Notes under the pieces: model-generated
Databases searched by the model: none
What the model saw: only the letters and a program-made list of their open reading frames with translations
What the model was told of the DNA's origin: nothing
NCBI RefSeq assembly: GCF_900115265.1
Contig: NZ_FOVU01000001.1
Coordinates: forward strand, 1,213,001-1,277,000
Reading direction: 5' to 3'
Source of the DNA: Bradyrhizobium sp. Ghvi
GTDB lineage: Bacteria > Pseudomonadota > Alphaproteobacteria > Rhizobiales > Xanthobacteraceae
Length of the DNA: 64,000 nt
Made by a program: the position numbers and the translations under genes
In this document: one piece after another, positions 1-9,127 of the stretch
How positions within the stretch are numbered: the first letter of the stretch is position 1
Layout: every line of letters starts with the position of its first letter

Positions 1-9
1 CGCGTCTCT

Positions 10-1767
10 TTACAGTGGAAGTTCCGGCTCGCGCCGGGCGTTACGGCGGGCATTGGTGACCGCGGGCGAGGCCGAGGAGCGGACAAAGCTCCAGCGGGTC
101 GACGGCGCCTGACGGGCGTCCTGACGGATCACGATCTGGGCGGTGCGGCGGGGGCCGTCATTGCCGGCCAGGAACACGCTGTCCTCGAGATCAACCTTGT
201 CGTCGAGAGCCTCGAAGGTCCAGACGTCGCGATTCGGCAGCACCAGCATGACGCCGCGCGCATCCGAGAGCCGGCTCGCCTTCACCGCGGGATGCAGATG
301 GAAGCGCAGCGTAAAATCGGCACCGGCGCCCTTGAGGCGTGCGCCTTGCGGCGGCGACAGCGTGTCCTCGCCGTCGATCCGCGCGCCGTCATTGGCAACC
401 ATCAGCACGCGACGATGGATCACGCCGAACTTGCCGAGATAGCCGTCATGCGAGGTCGTCAGTAGCGTGCCGTCCTGCACGATCTCGCGATAGCTCTCGA
501 CCTCATGGGGGCCGCTGATAACAGGCGCACCGTGCAGTAGCCGCTTCATCGCCGACATCTCGACGAACTGGCATGACGAGGTATCGTGATAGGTCAGCGT
601 CGAATGCGCAGCGGTGCCGCGCGCGAATGGCCGCCAATTGTCGCGGCCTGTGGTCGGCATGCCGCAATTGGTGACGATGCGGCTGGTGCCGGAGGACAAT
701 TCGAACGACAGGCAGCCGGCATGTGCATCGTGGCTGACGCCGGGCGGCGGCGGGGGGCCCGTGTCGATAATCACAGTGGTCGGGCCGGCATCGAGGCGCT
801 GGAAGCCGGTGTGCGGCATGTTCGCCATCGGCGCGCCATGGGTATCGTCATAGGCCAGCAGCGTTGCAAGCAGGTCTGACGGGGTTGCGCTCATGCCGTT
901 GAACAGCGCGAAATTGCCGTCGCCGTGCCGAAAGAAGCGCAGCATCGGCATCATGCGGTCGATCGCATTGAGGAGTGCCGGCGGCGGCGCGATGTTGCGC
1001 GCGGCAAAGGTCTGCCGCAACGGCAACAGGTCGATCAGCAGCTCGATCAGTGCGCCGGGATTGCGGGAGATGTGTCCGCCGTCGGGCAGAATCTGTCGCT
1101 GCAACTCGTCGGAGAGCTTCTTTGACGCGCTGCGGATATGACGGGCCTGGTTGGCGAGGCAGAGCGTCGTGTAGCACAGCGCGATCTGCACCTGGAGCTT
1201 CGGCACCCCGTCCGGGATGTTGACCATGGTGTAGCGCAGGAAGCGGATCTCGCGGGCCAGCGCGCGCAGGTAACGGCGGTAGAATTTGTTGTCGGTATCG
1301 TTCAGGACGAGCGGTGCCTGCGACAGCAGCGAGATCACGCGCCGCGCCAGCACGTCGGCGCGGCGGGCGACAGGCCGGCGCTTGTTGGCGGGGTTGCTGA
1401 TCCAGTCCTCGACCAGTGAGCGCGCATTCGCCCGGGTCAGCGCGGTGTCGGCGGCGCGCAGGTGCCGCAGCCAGCCGAAGCCGAGCAGCGCGACCTCCCA
1501 GTCCTCGGAGGGCGGATCGAGATCGAAGATCGAGCGGCCGTGGCAATTGACGATCTTGCCAGCGAAGACGAAGCGTCCGGCATAGATCTCGGCGGCGCGC
1601 GTCGCATCCGCGGTGCGCAGATCATGCGGCGCGATGATCAGCCGATCGGTCCGGCCGGGCCAGACCCGTGACAGCGCAACGGAACCACCGCTCGCGCGCG
1701 CAAGCATGTGCCGCGCGAAGCGGTTCATCACCAGCGTCGAGATACGTCTGCGTTGAGCGACCGACAC
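10..1767 (-). CDS. heparinase II/III family protein
   Basis: A 585-residue protein with the two-part layout of heparinase II/III-like polysaccharide lyases: an alpha-helical N-terminal half (about residues 60-320, with helix motifs such as NANKRRP-like basic turns and LLSQAPLVLND) and a beta-rich C-terminal half (about 340-560, containing HDAHAGCLSFELS, GRDNWRPFARGTAAHST and RFHLHPAVKASR). The family acts on acidic polysaccharides; the real substrate here is unknown. It starts with GTG at 1767, with AAGG about 7 nt upstream; an ATG at 1728 is an alternative. It lies 118 bp downstream of the RsmB-type gene on the same strand and may be read through from it. No signal peptide is visible, which is odd for a lyase of extracellular polymers. 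Confidence 0.85.
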   Translation of the reverse strand: MSVAQRRRISTLVMNRFARHMLARASGGSVALSRVWPGRTDRLIIAPHDLRTADATRAAEIYAGRFVFAGKIVNCHGRSIFDLDPPSEDWEVALLGFGWLRHLRAADTALTRANARSLVEDWISNPANKRRPVARRADVLARRVISLLSQAPLVLNDTDNKFYRRYLRALAREIRFLRYTMVNIPDGVPKLQVQIALCYTTLCLANQARHIRSASKKLSDELQRQILPDGGHISRNPGALIELLIDLLPLRQTFAARNIAPPPALLNAIDRMMPMLRFFRHGDGNFALFNGMSATPSDLLATLLAYDDTHGAPMANMPHTGFQRLDAGPTTVIIDTGPPPPPGVSHDAHAGCLSFELSSGTSRIVTNCGMPTTGRDNWRPFARGTAAHSTLTYHDTSSCQFVEMSAMKRLLHGAPVISGPHEVESYREIVQDGTLLTTSHDGYLGKFGVIHRRVLMVANDGARIDGEDTLSPPQGARLKGAGADFTLRFHLHPAVKASRLSDARGVMLVLPNRDVWTFEALDDKVDLEDSVFLAGNDGPRRTAQIVIRQDARQAPSTRWSFVRSSASPAVTNARRNARREPELPL

Positions 1768-1884
1768 GCCTTGCCTTGAAGGGGAGAGGATTCCGACGAA
1801 TCCTTATTAATCCCAAAAAAGGTCCGCTGACACCACCTTGAAAGGCGCCGAATCAGTCCAGCGGTAGCAAAATCCGGTGCAAAA

Positions 1885-3231
1885 TCAGGATTTAACGAGC
1901 CGGGCCGCGAAAAATCCATCGAGCCCGCCGAGCTTCGGGTCGGCGTGTGGCAGGTGGCTCGGCAGGGTCCGCAGATCGCCGTCAGGGGTGATGATCTCGC
2001 TGAGCCCAGAGACCTCGCTGGCCTCGATCCGCACGCGGCGAAGCGCGGGCTCTGCGGCCAGCAGCGTGGCGATCGCCTGCTCGCCCTCTTCGGGTTCCAG
2101 CGAACAGGTGCAGTAAACCAGCGTGCCGCCGGGCTTGAGCAGCGAGACGGATTTGCGCAGAAGCCGCTGTTGCAGAACCGTCATTGCGGCGACATCGGAC
2201 TCCTGCCGCAGCCATGCGACGTCGGGATGCCGACGGATCGTCCCGGTCGAGGTGCAGGGCGCGTCGATCAGGATGCCATCGAAGCCCTCGGCCGGCCCTG
2301 CCCATTCCACGGCGTCGGCGACGACAGTCTCGGCCTGGAGCGACAGCCGGGCCAGATTTTCGCGCAGACGTGCCACCCGGGCGGGGGAGCGGTCGATCGC
2401 CGTGACATGCGCGCCTGCCAGCGCCAGCTGTGCGGTCTTGCCGCCGGGAGCGGCGCAGAGATCGGCGATGGATTTGCCCTTGAGGTCGCCGAACAGCCGG
2501 ACCGGCAGCGCGGCGGCGGCGTCCTGCACCCACCATTGTCCTTCAGCGAAACCGGGCAGCATCGTGACCGAGCCGTGCAGCAGCGTGCGCACCGTTCCGG
2601 TCGGCAGCACCTCGCCGTGCAGCCGGCTTGCCCATTGCGCAGCGTCGGACTTCACGGTCAGGTCGAGGGAGGGGTCGTGACCGAGCGCGCGCGCCATGTC
2701 CCGCGCGGTCGCCTCGCCGTAATGTGCGCTCCAGCGCGCCAGCAGCCAAGGCGGCAGATCCAGTGATTCGGCGGCGACCTCTTCAACCAGCGCCTGGCCT
2801 TCGCGCGCGCAGCGGCGCAGCACGGCGTTGACGAGGCCGGCATAGCGCGCAGCACGCCGGTCGGATTGCACCAGGCGGACAGAGAGATCGACCGCGGCGT
2901 GATCGGGCACGTCCATCCAGAGGATCTGGGCGGCGCCGATCAGCAGCGCGCTCTGCGCGCGCGGCGCGTCGGACGGGATGCCCTTGTCGAGCAGGCGCGA
3001 TAGCACATGGCCGAGCGTGCCGAGCCGGCGCAGGATGGTCGCAACCAAGCGCCGCATCAGCGCGCGGTCACGGTCGGCGAGCGTCTTCAGTCCGGGATGG
3101 GCGCCGGGGCCGTCGAGCTGGTCGTCAAGCGTACGGTGCTTGTGCAGGACGCCGTCGACGATGTCGGCAGCGATCCGCCGCGCCGCGAGACCGGGCACTT
3201 CGGTTGGAGGAGCAAAACGTTGAGATGGCAT
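1885..3231 (-). CDS. rsmB: RsmB/NOP family 16S rRNA m5C methyltransferase
   Basis: A 448-residue protein with an N-terminal NusB-like RNA-binding domain (about residues 10-150) and a C-terminal SAM-dependent methyltransferase domain. Visible motifs are the SAM loop DLCAAPGGKTAQL, the catalytic region DAPCTSTGTIRRHPD and the nucleophile motif YCTCSLEPEEGE, with two cysteines as expected for 5-methylcytosine RNA methyltransferases. The expected role is cytosine methylation of 16S rRNA (C967-type site) in the cytoplasm. I chose the ATG at 3231 (MPSQRFAPP), which begins the conserved part; the frame stays open to 3318. The gene is divergent from the DUF1674 gene. The family assignment is firm, the exact target nucleotide is inferred. 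Confidence 0.88.
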   Translation of the reverse strand: MPSQRFAPPTEVPGLAARRIAADIVDGVLHKHRTLDDQLDGPGAHPGLKTLADRDRALMRRLVATILRRLGTLGHVLSRLLDKGIPSDAPRAQSALLIGAAQILWMDVPDHAAVDLSVRLVQSDRRAARYAGLVNAVLRRCAREGQALVEEVAAESLDLPPWLLARWSAHYGEATARDMARALGHDPSLDLTVKSDAAQWASRLHGEVLPTGTVRTLLHGSVTMLPGFAEGQWWVQDAAAALPVRLFGDLKGKSIADLCAAPGGKTAQLALAGAHVTAIDRSPARVARLRENLARLSLQAETVVADAVEWAGPAEGFDGILIDAPCTSTGTIRRHPDVAWLRQESDVAAMTVLQQRLLRKSVSLLKPGGTLVYCTCSLEPEEGEQAIATLLAAEPALRRVRIEASEVSGLSEIITPDGDLRTLPSHLPHADPKLGGLDGFFAARLVKS

Positions 3232-3418
3232 GCGGACGTAAGGTTCTGAGCGAGCGGCAGTTCCGCCGAGATGGGCGCATGCCTTGAGATCAGCTTGTGT
3301 GGCATGCGAATATGCCAAATGTAAGAATGGTCTCTGGCGATTTCAGCCCGTCGGGACCATTTCAGCAATGTGTTATTGGACGTCGCGCAGGTCTCGATCC
3401 TGCGCTAGGACCCGAACG

Positions 3419-3616
3419 ATGAACGACCAGCCTCCCACTCCCAACCGCAAGCCCTTGCCGCCGGCCGCCCAGCGCGCGCTGGCCGAAGCCGAGGCCCGCC
3501 GGCGAGCCGCCGCAGCCAAAGCCGAGACGGCACCCAAGGAGTTGCAGGGGCCGAAGGGACCCGAGCCGACGCGCTACGGCGATTGGGAGCGCAAGGGTAT
3601 CGCCTCGGATTTTTGA
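3419..3616 (+). CDS. DUF1674 protein (SDHAF4-like small protein)
   Basis: A 65-residue hydrophilic protein. Its C-terminus carries the DUF1674 signature, here PTRYGDWERKGIASDF, shared with the mitochondrial succinate dehydrogenase assembly factor SDHAF4. The N-terminal half is rich in Pro, Ala, Arg and Glu and looks disordered. By family, it may help the flavoprotein subunit of succinate dehydrogenase mature; this is inference because no sdh genes lie in the window. The start ATG at 3419 follows the purine-rich stretch CTAGGACCC. It is convergent with cysNC, separated by only 32 bp. Confidence 0.8.
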   Translation: MNDQPPTPNRKPLPPAAQRALAEAEARRRAAAAKAETAPKELQGPKGPEPTRYGDWERKGIASDF

Positions 3617-3648
3617 GGCCTGCGGCCTGACGCCACGACGTCCAGCCG

Positions 3649-5544
3649 CTACAGATAATGGCCCTCCTGCAAGTAGCGGATGATGCGCTCGCAGGCCGCC
3701 TCGCTCGTCAGTTCCGAGGTGTCGATCGTGATTTCGGGCGCCTGCGGCGCCTCATAGGGATCGTCGATGCCGGTGAATCCGGGCAGCTCTCCCGCCCGCG
3801 CCTTGCGATACAGCCCCTTGGGGTCACGCCGCTCGCATTCGGCGAGCGGGGTTGCGACATGGATCTCGATGAACTCGCCCGCCTCGATGCGGTGCCGCGC
3901 CATTTCGCGCTCGCTGCGGAACGGCGAGATCAGCGCGACCAGCGCGATCATGCCGGCGTCGACGAACAGCGCCGCGATCTCGGCGACGCGCCGGACGTTC
4001 TCCATCCTTTCCGAGCTGGAAAAGCCGAGGTCACGATTGATGCCGTGGCGGAGGTTGTCGCCGTCGAGCAACGCGGCATGACGTCCGAATTCGGCCAGTC
4101 GCCGGTCGACCAGATCGGCGATGGTCGATTTGCCGGCGCCGCTGAGTCCCGTGAACCACAGCACGCAGGGCCGCTGCTGCTTGAGCCGCGCGCGAACGGA
4201 TTTGTCGACGGCAAGCCGTTGCCAGTGAATGTTGGTGGCGCGGCGGAGTGACCGATCGATCATGCCGGCCGCAGCCGTGCGATGGCTGATCGGGTCGACG
4301 AGAATGAAGCTTCCCATCTCGCGACTGTCGCGATAGGCCTCGAACACCAGCGCGCGGTCGAGGCTGAGATGGACATAGCCGATCTGGTTGGCATCGAGCG
4401 TCGTGGCGCTCTCCTGCGCCATCGTGTCGATGGCGATGCGGTGCTTGAAAGTCGTGATCACTGCGCCTGATGAGGCGGTGCCGCATTTGAGCATGTAGCG
4501 CCGGCCCGGCACCATGGCGTCGTCGTCGAACCAGACGAGATGCGCCGCCAGCTGATCCGAGACGAGCGGTGCGGCTCCGGCCGTCAGCACATCGCCGCGG
4601 CTGACGTCGATCTCGTCGGTCAATGTCAGTGTCACGGATTCGCCGGCCGCGGCGCGATCGCGCTCGCCACCAGGTGTGAGAATCCGCGCGACAAGCGTCC
4701 GGCGGCCCGACGGCTGCACCGTGACGGTCTCGCCGGCTGCGATCGCTCCGCCGGCGATCCGTCCGGAGAAACCGCGAAACTCCGCATGTGGGCGGTTGAC
4801 CCATTGCACCGGCAGCCGGAAGGGCCGCGCCGAGATGTCGCCGGCGACGTCGACCGATTCCAGATAGGCCGTGACTGTCGGCCCGGTGTACCAGGGCATG
4901 CGCGTGCTTGCGACGGCGATGTTGTCGCCGTCGGGCGCCACGACCGGGATGCATTGGACCTGAGAGATTCCGAGCTGTCCGGCCAGGGTCAGGTATTCGG
5001 CGGTGATGGCCGCGAAACGGCCGCCGTCGAAGCTGACCAGATCCATCTTGTTCACGGCGAGCACGACATGGCGAATGCCGAGCAGCGACAGGATGTGACT
5101 GTGGCGCCGGGTCTGCGTGATCACGCCCTTGCGCGCATCGACCAGCACGACGGCAAGGTCGGCATTGGAGGCGCCGGTTGCCATGTTGCGGGTGTATTGT
5201 GTGTGTCCCGGCGTGTCGGCCACGATGAAGCGGCGCAGCTTCGTGGCGAAGAACCGGTAGGCGACATCGATGGTGATGCCTTGCTCGCGCTCGGCCTGCA
5301 AGCCGTCGACCAGCAGCGCGAAATCGAGATCGCCGCCCGTGGTGCCTGCGGTCTTGCTTTCCGACGCCAATGCGTCGAGCTGGTCGTCCAAAAGCGTCTT
5401 GGAATCGTAGAGCAGCCGCCCGACCAGCGTGCTCTTGCCGTCGTCGACGCTGCCGCAGGTGACGAAACGCAATGTCGGGCGATCGTCCTGGTCGAGCCGC
5501 GGCGCATCGGGAGCGGCGATCGTGGGGGCCTCGTGATAGGACAT
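3649..5544 (-). CDS. cysNC: bifunctional sulfate adenylyltransferase large subunit / APS kinase (CysN-CysC, NodQ type)
   Basis: A 631-residue fusion of two sulfate-activation enzymes. The N-terminal part (1-440) is the GTPase subunit of ATP sulfurylase: P-loop GSVDDGKST at 31-39, switch motif DTPGHTQYTRNMATGAS, and NKMDLV for guanine binding. The C-terminal part (about 445-631) is APS kinase with P-loop GLSGAGKST at 466-474 and DGDNLRHGINRDLGFS. Together with CysD it makes APS, then phosphorylates it to PAPS, the universal sulfuryl donor. Its ATG shares one base with the cysD stop (TGATG), so the genes are translationally coupled. The fusion form is typical of rhizobia, where NodQ provides PAPS for sulfation. 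Confidence 0.95.
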   Translation of the reverse strand: MSYHEAPTIAAPDAPRLDQDDRPTLRFVTCGSVDDGKSTLVGRLLYDSKTLLDDQLDALASESKTAGTTGGDLDFALLVDGLQAEREQGITIDVAYRFFATKLRRFIVADTPGHTQYTRNMATGASNADLAVVLVDARKGVITQTRRHSHILSLLGIRHVVLAVNKMDLVSFDGGRFAAITAEYLTLAGQLGISQVQCIPVVAPDGDNIAVASTRMPWYTGPTVTAYLESVDVAGDISARPFRLPVQWVNRPHAEFRGFSGRIAGGAIAAGETVTVQPSGRRTLVARILTPGGERDRAAAGESVTLTLTDEIDVSRGDVLTAGAAPLVSDQLAAHLVWFDDDAMVPGRRYMLKCGTASSGAVITTFKHRIAIDTMAQESATTLDANQIGYVHLSLDRALVFEAYRDSREMGSFILVDPISHRTAAAGMIDRSLRRATNIHWQRLAVDKSVRARLKQQRPCVLWFTGLSGAGKSTIADLVDRRLAEFGRHAALLDGDNLRHGINRDLGFSSSERMENVRRVAEIAALFVDAGMIALVALISPFRSEREMARHRIEAGEFIEIHVATPLAECERRDPKGLYRKARAGELPGFTGIDDPYEAPQAPEITIDTSELTSEAACERIIRYLQEGHYL

Positions 5545-6518
5545 CAGAAGTAGCCTTCCGCTTTCTTGCGCTCCATCGAAGCAGGACTGTCGCGATCGAT
5601 CATGCGTCCCTGCCGTTCGGACGTGCGCGAAGCCATCATCTCCCGCACGATCTCCGGCAGCGTTGCCGCCGTCGAGATCGTCGCGCCGCTCAGCGGATAG
5701 CAGCCCAGCGTGCGAAACCTGACGGAGCGCCAGCGCGGCGCTTCGTCCGCAAGCAGCGGCATGCGTTCGTCGTCGACCATGATCAGCGCGCCGTCACGCT
5801 CGACCACCGGGCGCTTTGCCGCCAGATAGAGCGGGACGATGGGGATGCTCTCGAGCAGGATGTAGTCCCAGATGTCGAGCTCGGTCCAGTTCGACAACGG
5901 GAACACCCGCATGCTCTCGCCGGGCGCGAGCATCGTGTTGTACAGGCTCCATAGCTCCGGGCGCTGGTTTTTGGGATCCCAGTGATGCGCCGCGCTGCGG
6001 TGCGAGAACACGCGCTCCTTGGCGCGCGACTTCTCCTCGTCGCGCCGCGCGCCGCCGATCGCGGCGTCGAAGCCGTGGAGGTCCAGCGCCTGCCGCAAGG
6101 CCTGCGTCTTCATCACGTCGGTGTAGCGGGCCGAGCCGTGGGTGAAGGGGGTGATGCCCTGGTTTAATCCGTCCTGGTTGGTATGGACGATCAGATCGAG
6201 GCCGAGCTCGCGCGCGCGGCGGTCGCGAAACGCGATCATCTCGCGGAACTTCCAGGTCGTGTCGACGTGCAGCAGCGGAAACGGCGGTCTGCCGGGATCA
6301 AACGCCTTCATCGCCAGATGCAGCAGGACCGAAGAGTCCTTCCCGATAGAATACAGCATGACCGGCTTGCGGAACTCGGCCGCCGTCTCGCGCAGAATGT
6401 GGATGCTTTCCGCTTCGAGGCGACGAAGATGGCTGGTGGCACCGTGGCGCATGGCGGCGTCATCGGACGCGTCCTGCGCCGGCGCTGCCACCATCGTGGG
6501 CGCGAGCTGTCCGCTCAT
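5544..6518 (-). CDS. cysD: sulfate adenylyltransferase subunit 2
   Basis: A 324-residue member of the ATP-PPase (PAPS reductase-like) superfamily with the PP-loop [17 protein letters not shown] near residue 60. The C-terminus has the usual CysD ending ([19 protein letters not shown]). It adenylates sulfate together with the GTPase half of CysNC. I chose the ATG at 6518 because it overlaps the stop of the upstream fusion gene by 4 nt (ATGA); a codon at 6536 and an ATG at 6452 are alternatives. It sits in the middle of the operon fusion-cysD-cysNC. No sulfite or PAPS reductase gene is nearby, so the PAPS made here may feed sulfotransfer. Confidence 0.94.
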   Translation of the reverse strand: MSGQLAPTMVAAPAQDASDDAAMRHGATSHLRRLEAESIHILRETAAEFRKPVMLYSIGKDSSVLLHLAMKAFDPGRPPFPLLHVDTTWKFREMIAFRDRRARELGLDLIVHTNQDGLNQGITPFTHGSARYTDVMKTQALRQALDLHGFDAAIGGARRDEEKSRAKERVFSHRSAAHHWDPKNQRPELWSLYNTMLAPGESMRVFPLSNWTELDIWDYILLESIPIVPLYLAAKRPVVERDGALIMVDDERMPLLADEAPRWRSVRFRTLGCYPLSGATISTAATLPEIVREMMASRTSERQGRMIDRDSPASMERKKAEGYF

Positions 6519-8986
6519 GCGGCGGTACCGAGGCAATCGCCGAACAGACGCGCCGCGGTGTCGGTGTCCAGCGAGAGATCACGGATGCAGGCCGCGACCG
6601 AGGCGCGATAGATGTCGTCGATGCCGTAGCGTCCGATCACCTGGAGCAGAGCCTCGCTCAGCGAGGCCGTTTTGCGGCTCCGGTAGCGATAGGCCGTATC
6701 CGACCCATGAAGGCCGACCACGGTGTAGATCTTCGGCTCGCTGAGGAAGGTCACGCCCGACCCCTTCGTTTCGATCTGTCCGCGCTCCTTCCAGTCGGTG
6801 ACGGCGCTTTCGATGAAGCGTTCGCCAAGGCCGAGTTGGTCGAACAGTTTTCTCACCGAGCCGGTCGCGTCCTTGCTGGCTTCATAGACATAGTGTGTCA
6901 CCGGCACGCCGTGCCGCCTTGCATAGCTCTCGACGCGAAGCGCGTTGAGGGAAGAGATCACATAGTTCTGGATCAGGCGGTCCTCGGGAACGCGGTCCGA
7001 CCATTTCTCGAGCCAGGATGCGAGCGAGCTCGCGGGGTCGCGGTCGAGCATGATCATGTGAAGCTTCTCGGCGGGCCAGCCCGCCTCGATCAGTGGCTGG
7101 AGCGGCAGGAACAGGCTTTCAGCCAGCACATAGGGACCAGCCATTTCCTTGCTGAAGATGTGCGGCTGCTCCGCGGCCGTCGGCGCGGCCCAGGGCTCGC
7201 CCGGATTTCCAAGCAAGCGATGGCGCAGGACGACCTTCACCGGCTGGAAGTACGAGGGCATGCCGGCAACGCCGAACAGATTTGTGAGCGCGGTCGAACC
7301 CACGCGGCAGCGGCCCCATGCGCAGTAGAGCGTCGGGAAATCCTCGGGAGCCCAATGCCGGAATGCTTCGCCGAGGCAGTCCCTCACTTCCCACATCAAT
7401 TCGTCCAGCGCCGCCGGTCTGTTCTGGTACTTGCCGTCAGGCGCGAGGACCATGGTGTCGAGCGAGGGATGGTCGCGGCGCACGAGATCGGCCAGGCGGT
7501 CGGTTTCTTCGACTGACGTGATGATGCTGTTCATCTCGGGACCTTTCGGGTTGAGGATCGTGTCGACCACGGTCTGGGCGCGGCGCAAATTGATGTCGAT
7601 CGCGGCGGCGTAGAAGTGCGTGCCCTTGGTCGGACCGCCGACCGCATAGACATTCGAATAGGGAGTCCCGTGGCGGTCGTGGACGCGGCTGTCGTCATAG
7701 CCGCAGCGAATCCCGCCGAGCGGGTCGAAGGCAATGAGGCCCTGCCGCTGCATGTCCTGGTAGAGCGGACTGGTGTCCAGCCGGTAGGACGGTCCTGTCG
7801 CGTCGACGACGTAATCGACCTCGCGGCAATGGCCATCGGCCAGGATCGCGCGAAACCGGTCGCCGGTGGCGGTCACGCTGCGCAACCCGGCGCGCGTCGA
7901 GAGCCGTCCCGAACGCATCAGGTCGCGCATGCGGACGGCATTCTCCAGCGGCATCGCCGAGCGGTTGCGAAGCCAGCCGGAATTGTAGACGTCCATGAAG
8001 CGCATCTTCTCGGTACCGCTCATTCGGCTCCAGGCCTCGCACATCACGTCGATGACGCTGACGAGATAGGAGTGGACGCTGGGCTCGCCGGTCTCGGCGC
8101 GCGCGATGTTGTGCTCGAGATCGTCAAGCGCATCGCCTCCGACGTTGCGGCAGGACAAATCGCAGCGCATCCCGGTGGTCTCGAGCAGCAGTTCGGAAAG
8201 GCGGGCGGCGAAAGCGTCCGCTTCGATCTGCGTGCAGCTGGTCACATAACCATGCAGAGCGTCGCGGAAGTCGTGCGCGATGACGGGCGCCTTCGCCGGC
8301 TGCACCGTGGGAAACAGGCCGCTTCTCGAGAAGCAGGTCATCCTGACCGCCTGGTGGGTCTTGGCGAGCGCTGCCGCGGTGTCGACCGCGCTGAGCCCGC
8401 TTCCGAGAATGCCGACTTCCGCGCCGGGCCGATCGGCGAAGGTGAATTGGGCGTAGGGATCTCTGATGTACTTCGGGTGTGCTGCCAGACCGTAGGGATC
8501 ATCGGGCGGATTGTGACCGGTGCAGAGGATCAGTGCCGACGAGATGTGCGTGATGTTGCGGTCGGTCGTCAGCAGGACGTCGCGATCCGGCGAGAACCGC
8601 ATACGGACCACCTCGGCATGTTCGACATGAACCGGCAGGCCGACGCTCCGGCATTGCGCGATCGCAGCCAATCGCACGGCGTCGAGATAGTCCCGATAGA
8701 CCATCCGCGGCAGATGCTTGTTGGCGGGGCAGGAGAGACCGCGAGCCTGGAGCCAGCGGGGAAACTCGTCCGCGTCGCCGGGTCGGATCGACATCGTCGA
8801 CGGCTTCATATTGAGCAGATGGCGATCGCTCTGCGTGCGATAGGCGAGCCCGCCGTCGAAACCGCTCTTGTCGAACAGCTGAATTCCGCTGACCGCGCCG
8901 TTGTCTCGCCCTGATGCGGCGAGCTCCGCCAGATGGCGCAGGATCGTGATGCCGGTTGCACCGCCGCCGACAATGCTGATGATCAT
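6515..8986 (-). CDS. FAD/NAD(P)-binding oxidoreductase fused to a sulfotransferase-like domain
   Basis: An 823-residue two-domain protein. Residues 1-480 look like the NAD_binding_9 type of flavoprotein: FAD-binding IVGGGATG at 5-12, a second dinucleotide motif [13 protein letters not shown] at 192-204, and [12 protein letters not shown] near 395. Residues 485-823 look like a PAPS-dependent sulfotransferase: a 5'-phosphosulfate loop-like [18 protein letters not shown] at 555-572 and a 3'-phosphate-like [16 protein letters not shown] at 647-662. It heads the cysD-cysNC operon and overlaps cysD by 4 nt, so its PAPS supply is encoded next to it. A likely role is oxidation plus sulfation of one unknown acceptor. 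The start ATG at 8986 is preceded by GGGGGG. The sulfotransferase call rests on motif pattern only. Confidence 0.82.
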   Translation of the reverse strand: MIISIVGGGATGITILRHLAELAASGRDNGAVSGIQLFDKSGFDGGLAYRTQSDRHLLNMKPSTMSIRPGDADEFPRWLQARGLSCPANKHLPRMVYRDYLDAVRLAAIAQCRSVGLPVHVEHAEVVRMRFSPDRDVLLTTDRNITHISSALILCTGHNPPDDPYGLAAHPKYIRDPYAQFTFADRPGAEVGILGSGLSAVDTAAALAKTHQAVRMTCFSRSGLFPTVQPAKAPVIAHDFRDALHGYVTSCTQIEADAFAARLSELLLETTGMRCDLSCRNVGGDALDDLEHNIARAETGEPSVHSYLVSVIDVMCEAWSRMSGTEKMRFMDVYNSGWLRNRSAMPLENAVRMRDLMRSGRLSTRAGLRSVTATGDRFRAILADGHCREVDYVVDATGPSYRLDTSPLYQDMQRQGLIAFDPLGGIRCGYDDSRVHDRHGTPYSNVYAVGGPTKGTHFYAAAIDINLRRAQTVVDTILNPKGPEMNSIITSVEETDRLADLVRRDHPSLDTMVLAPDGKYQNRPAALDELMWEVRDCLGEAFRHWAPEDFPTLYCAWGRCRVGSTALTNLFGVAGMPSYFQPVKVVLRHRLLGNPGEPWAAPTAAEQPHIFSKEMAGPYVLAESLFLPLQPLIEAGWPAEKLHMIMLDRDPASSLASWLEKWSDRVPEDRLIQNYVISSLNALRVESYARRHGVPVTHYVYEASKDATGSVRKLFDQLGLGERFIESAVTDWKERGQIETKGSGVTFLSEPKIYTVVGLHGSDTAYRYRSRKTASLSEALLQVIGRYGIDDIYRASVAACIRDLSLDTDTAARLFGDCLGTAA

Positions 8987-9127
8987 CGCTCAACCCCCCA
9001 AATTATCTCGTTTGTCCCAGGCACAAGCGGGGGCTCGGCGTGGGGGCCTCCCAAATGCCGTTGGTTATTCACGCGTCAGAAAGATGAAACGCGGCCGGCC
9101 TCGCGCCGCCCGCTGGGTGTCCGGGCG

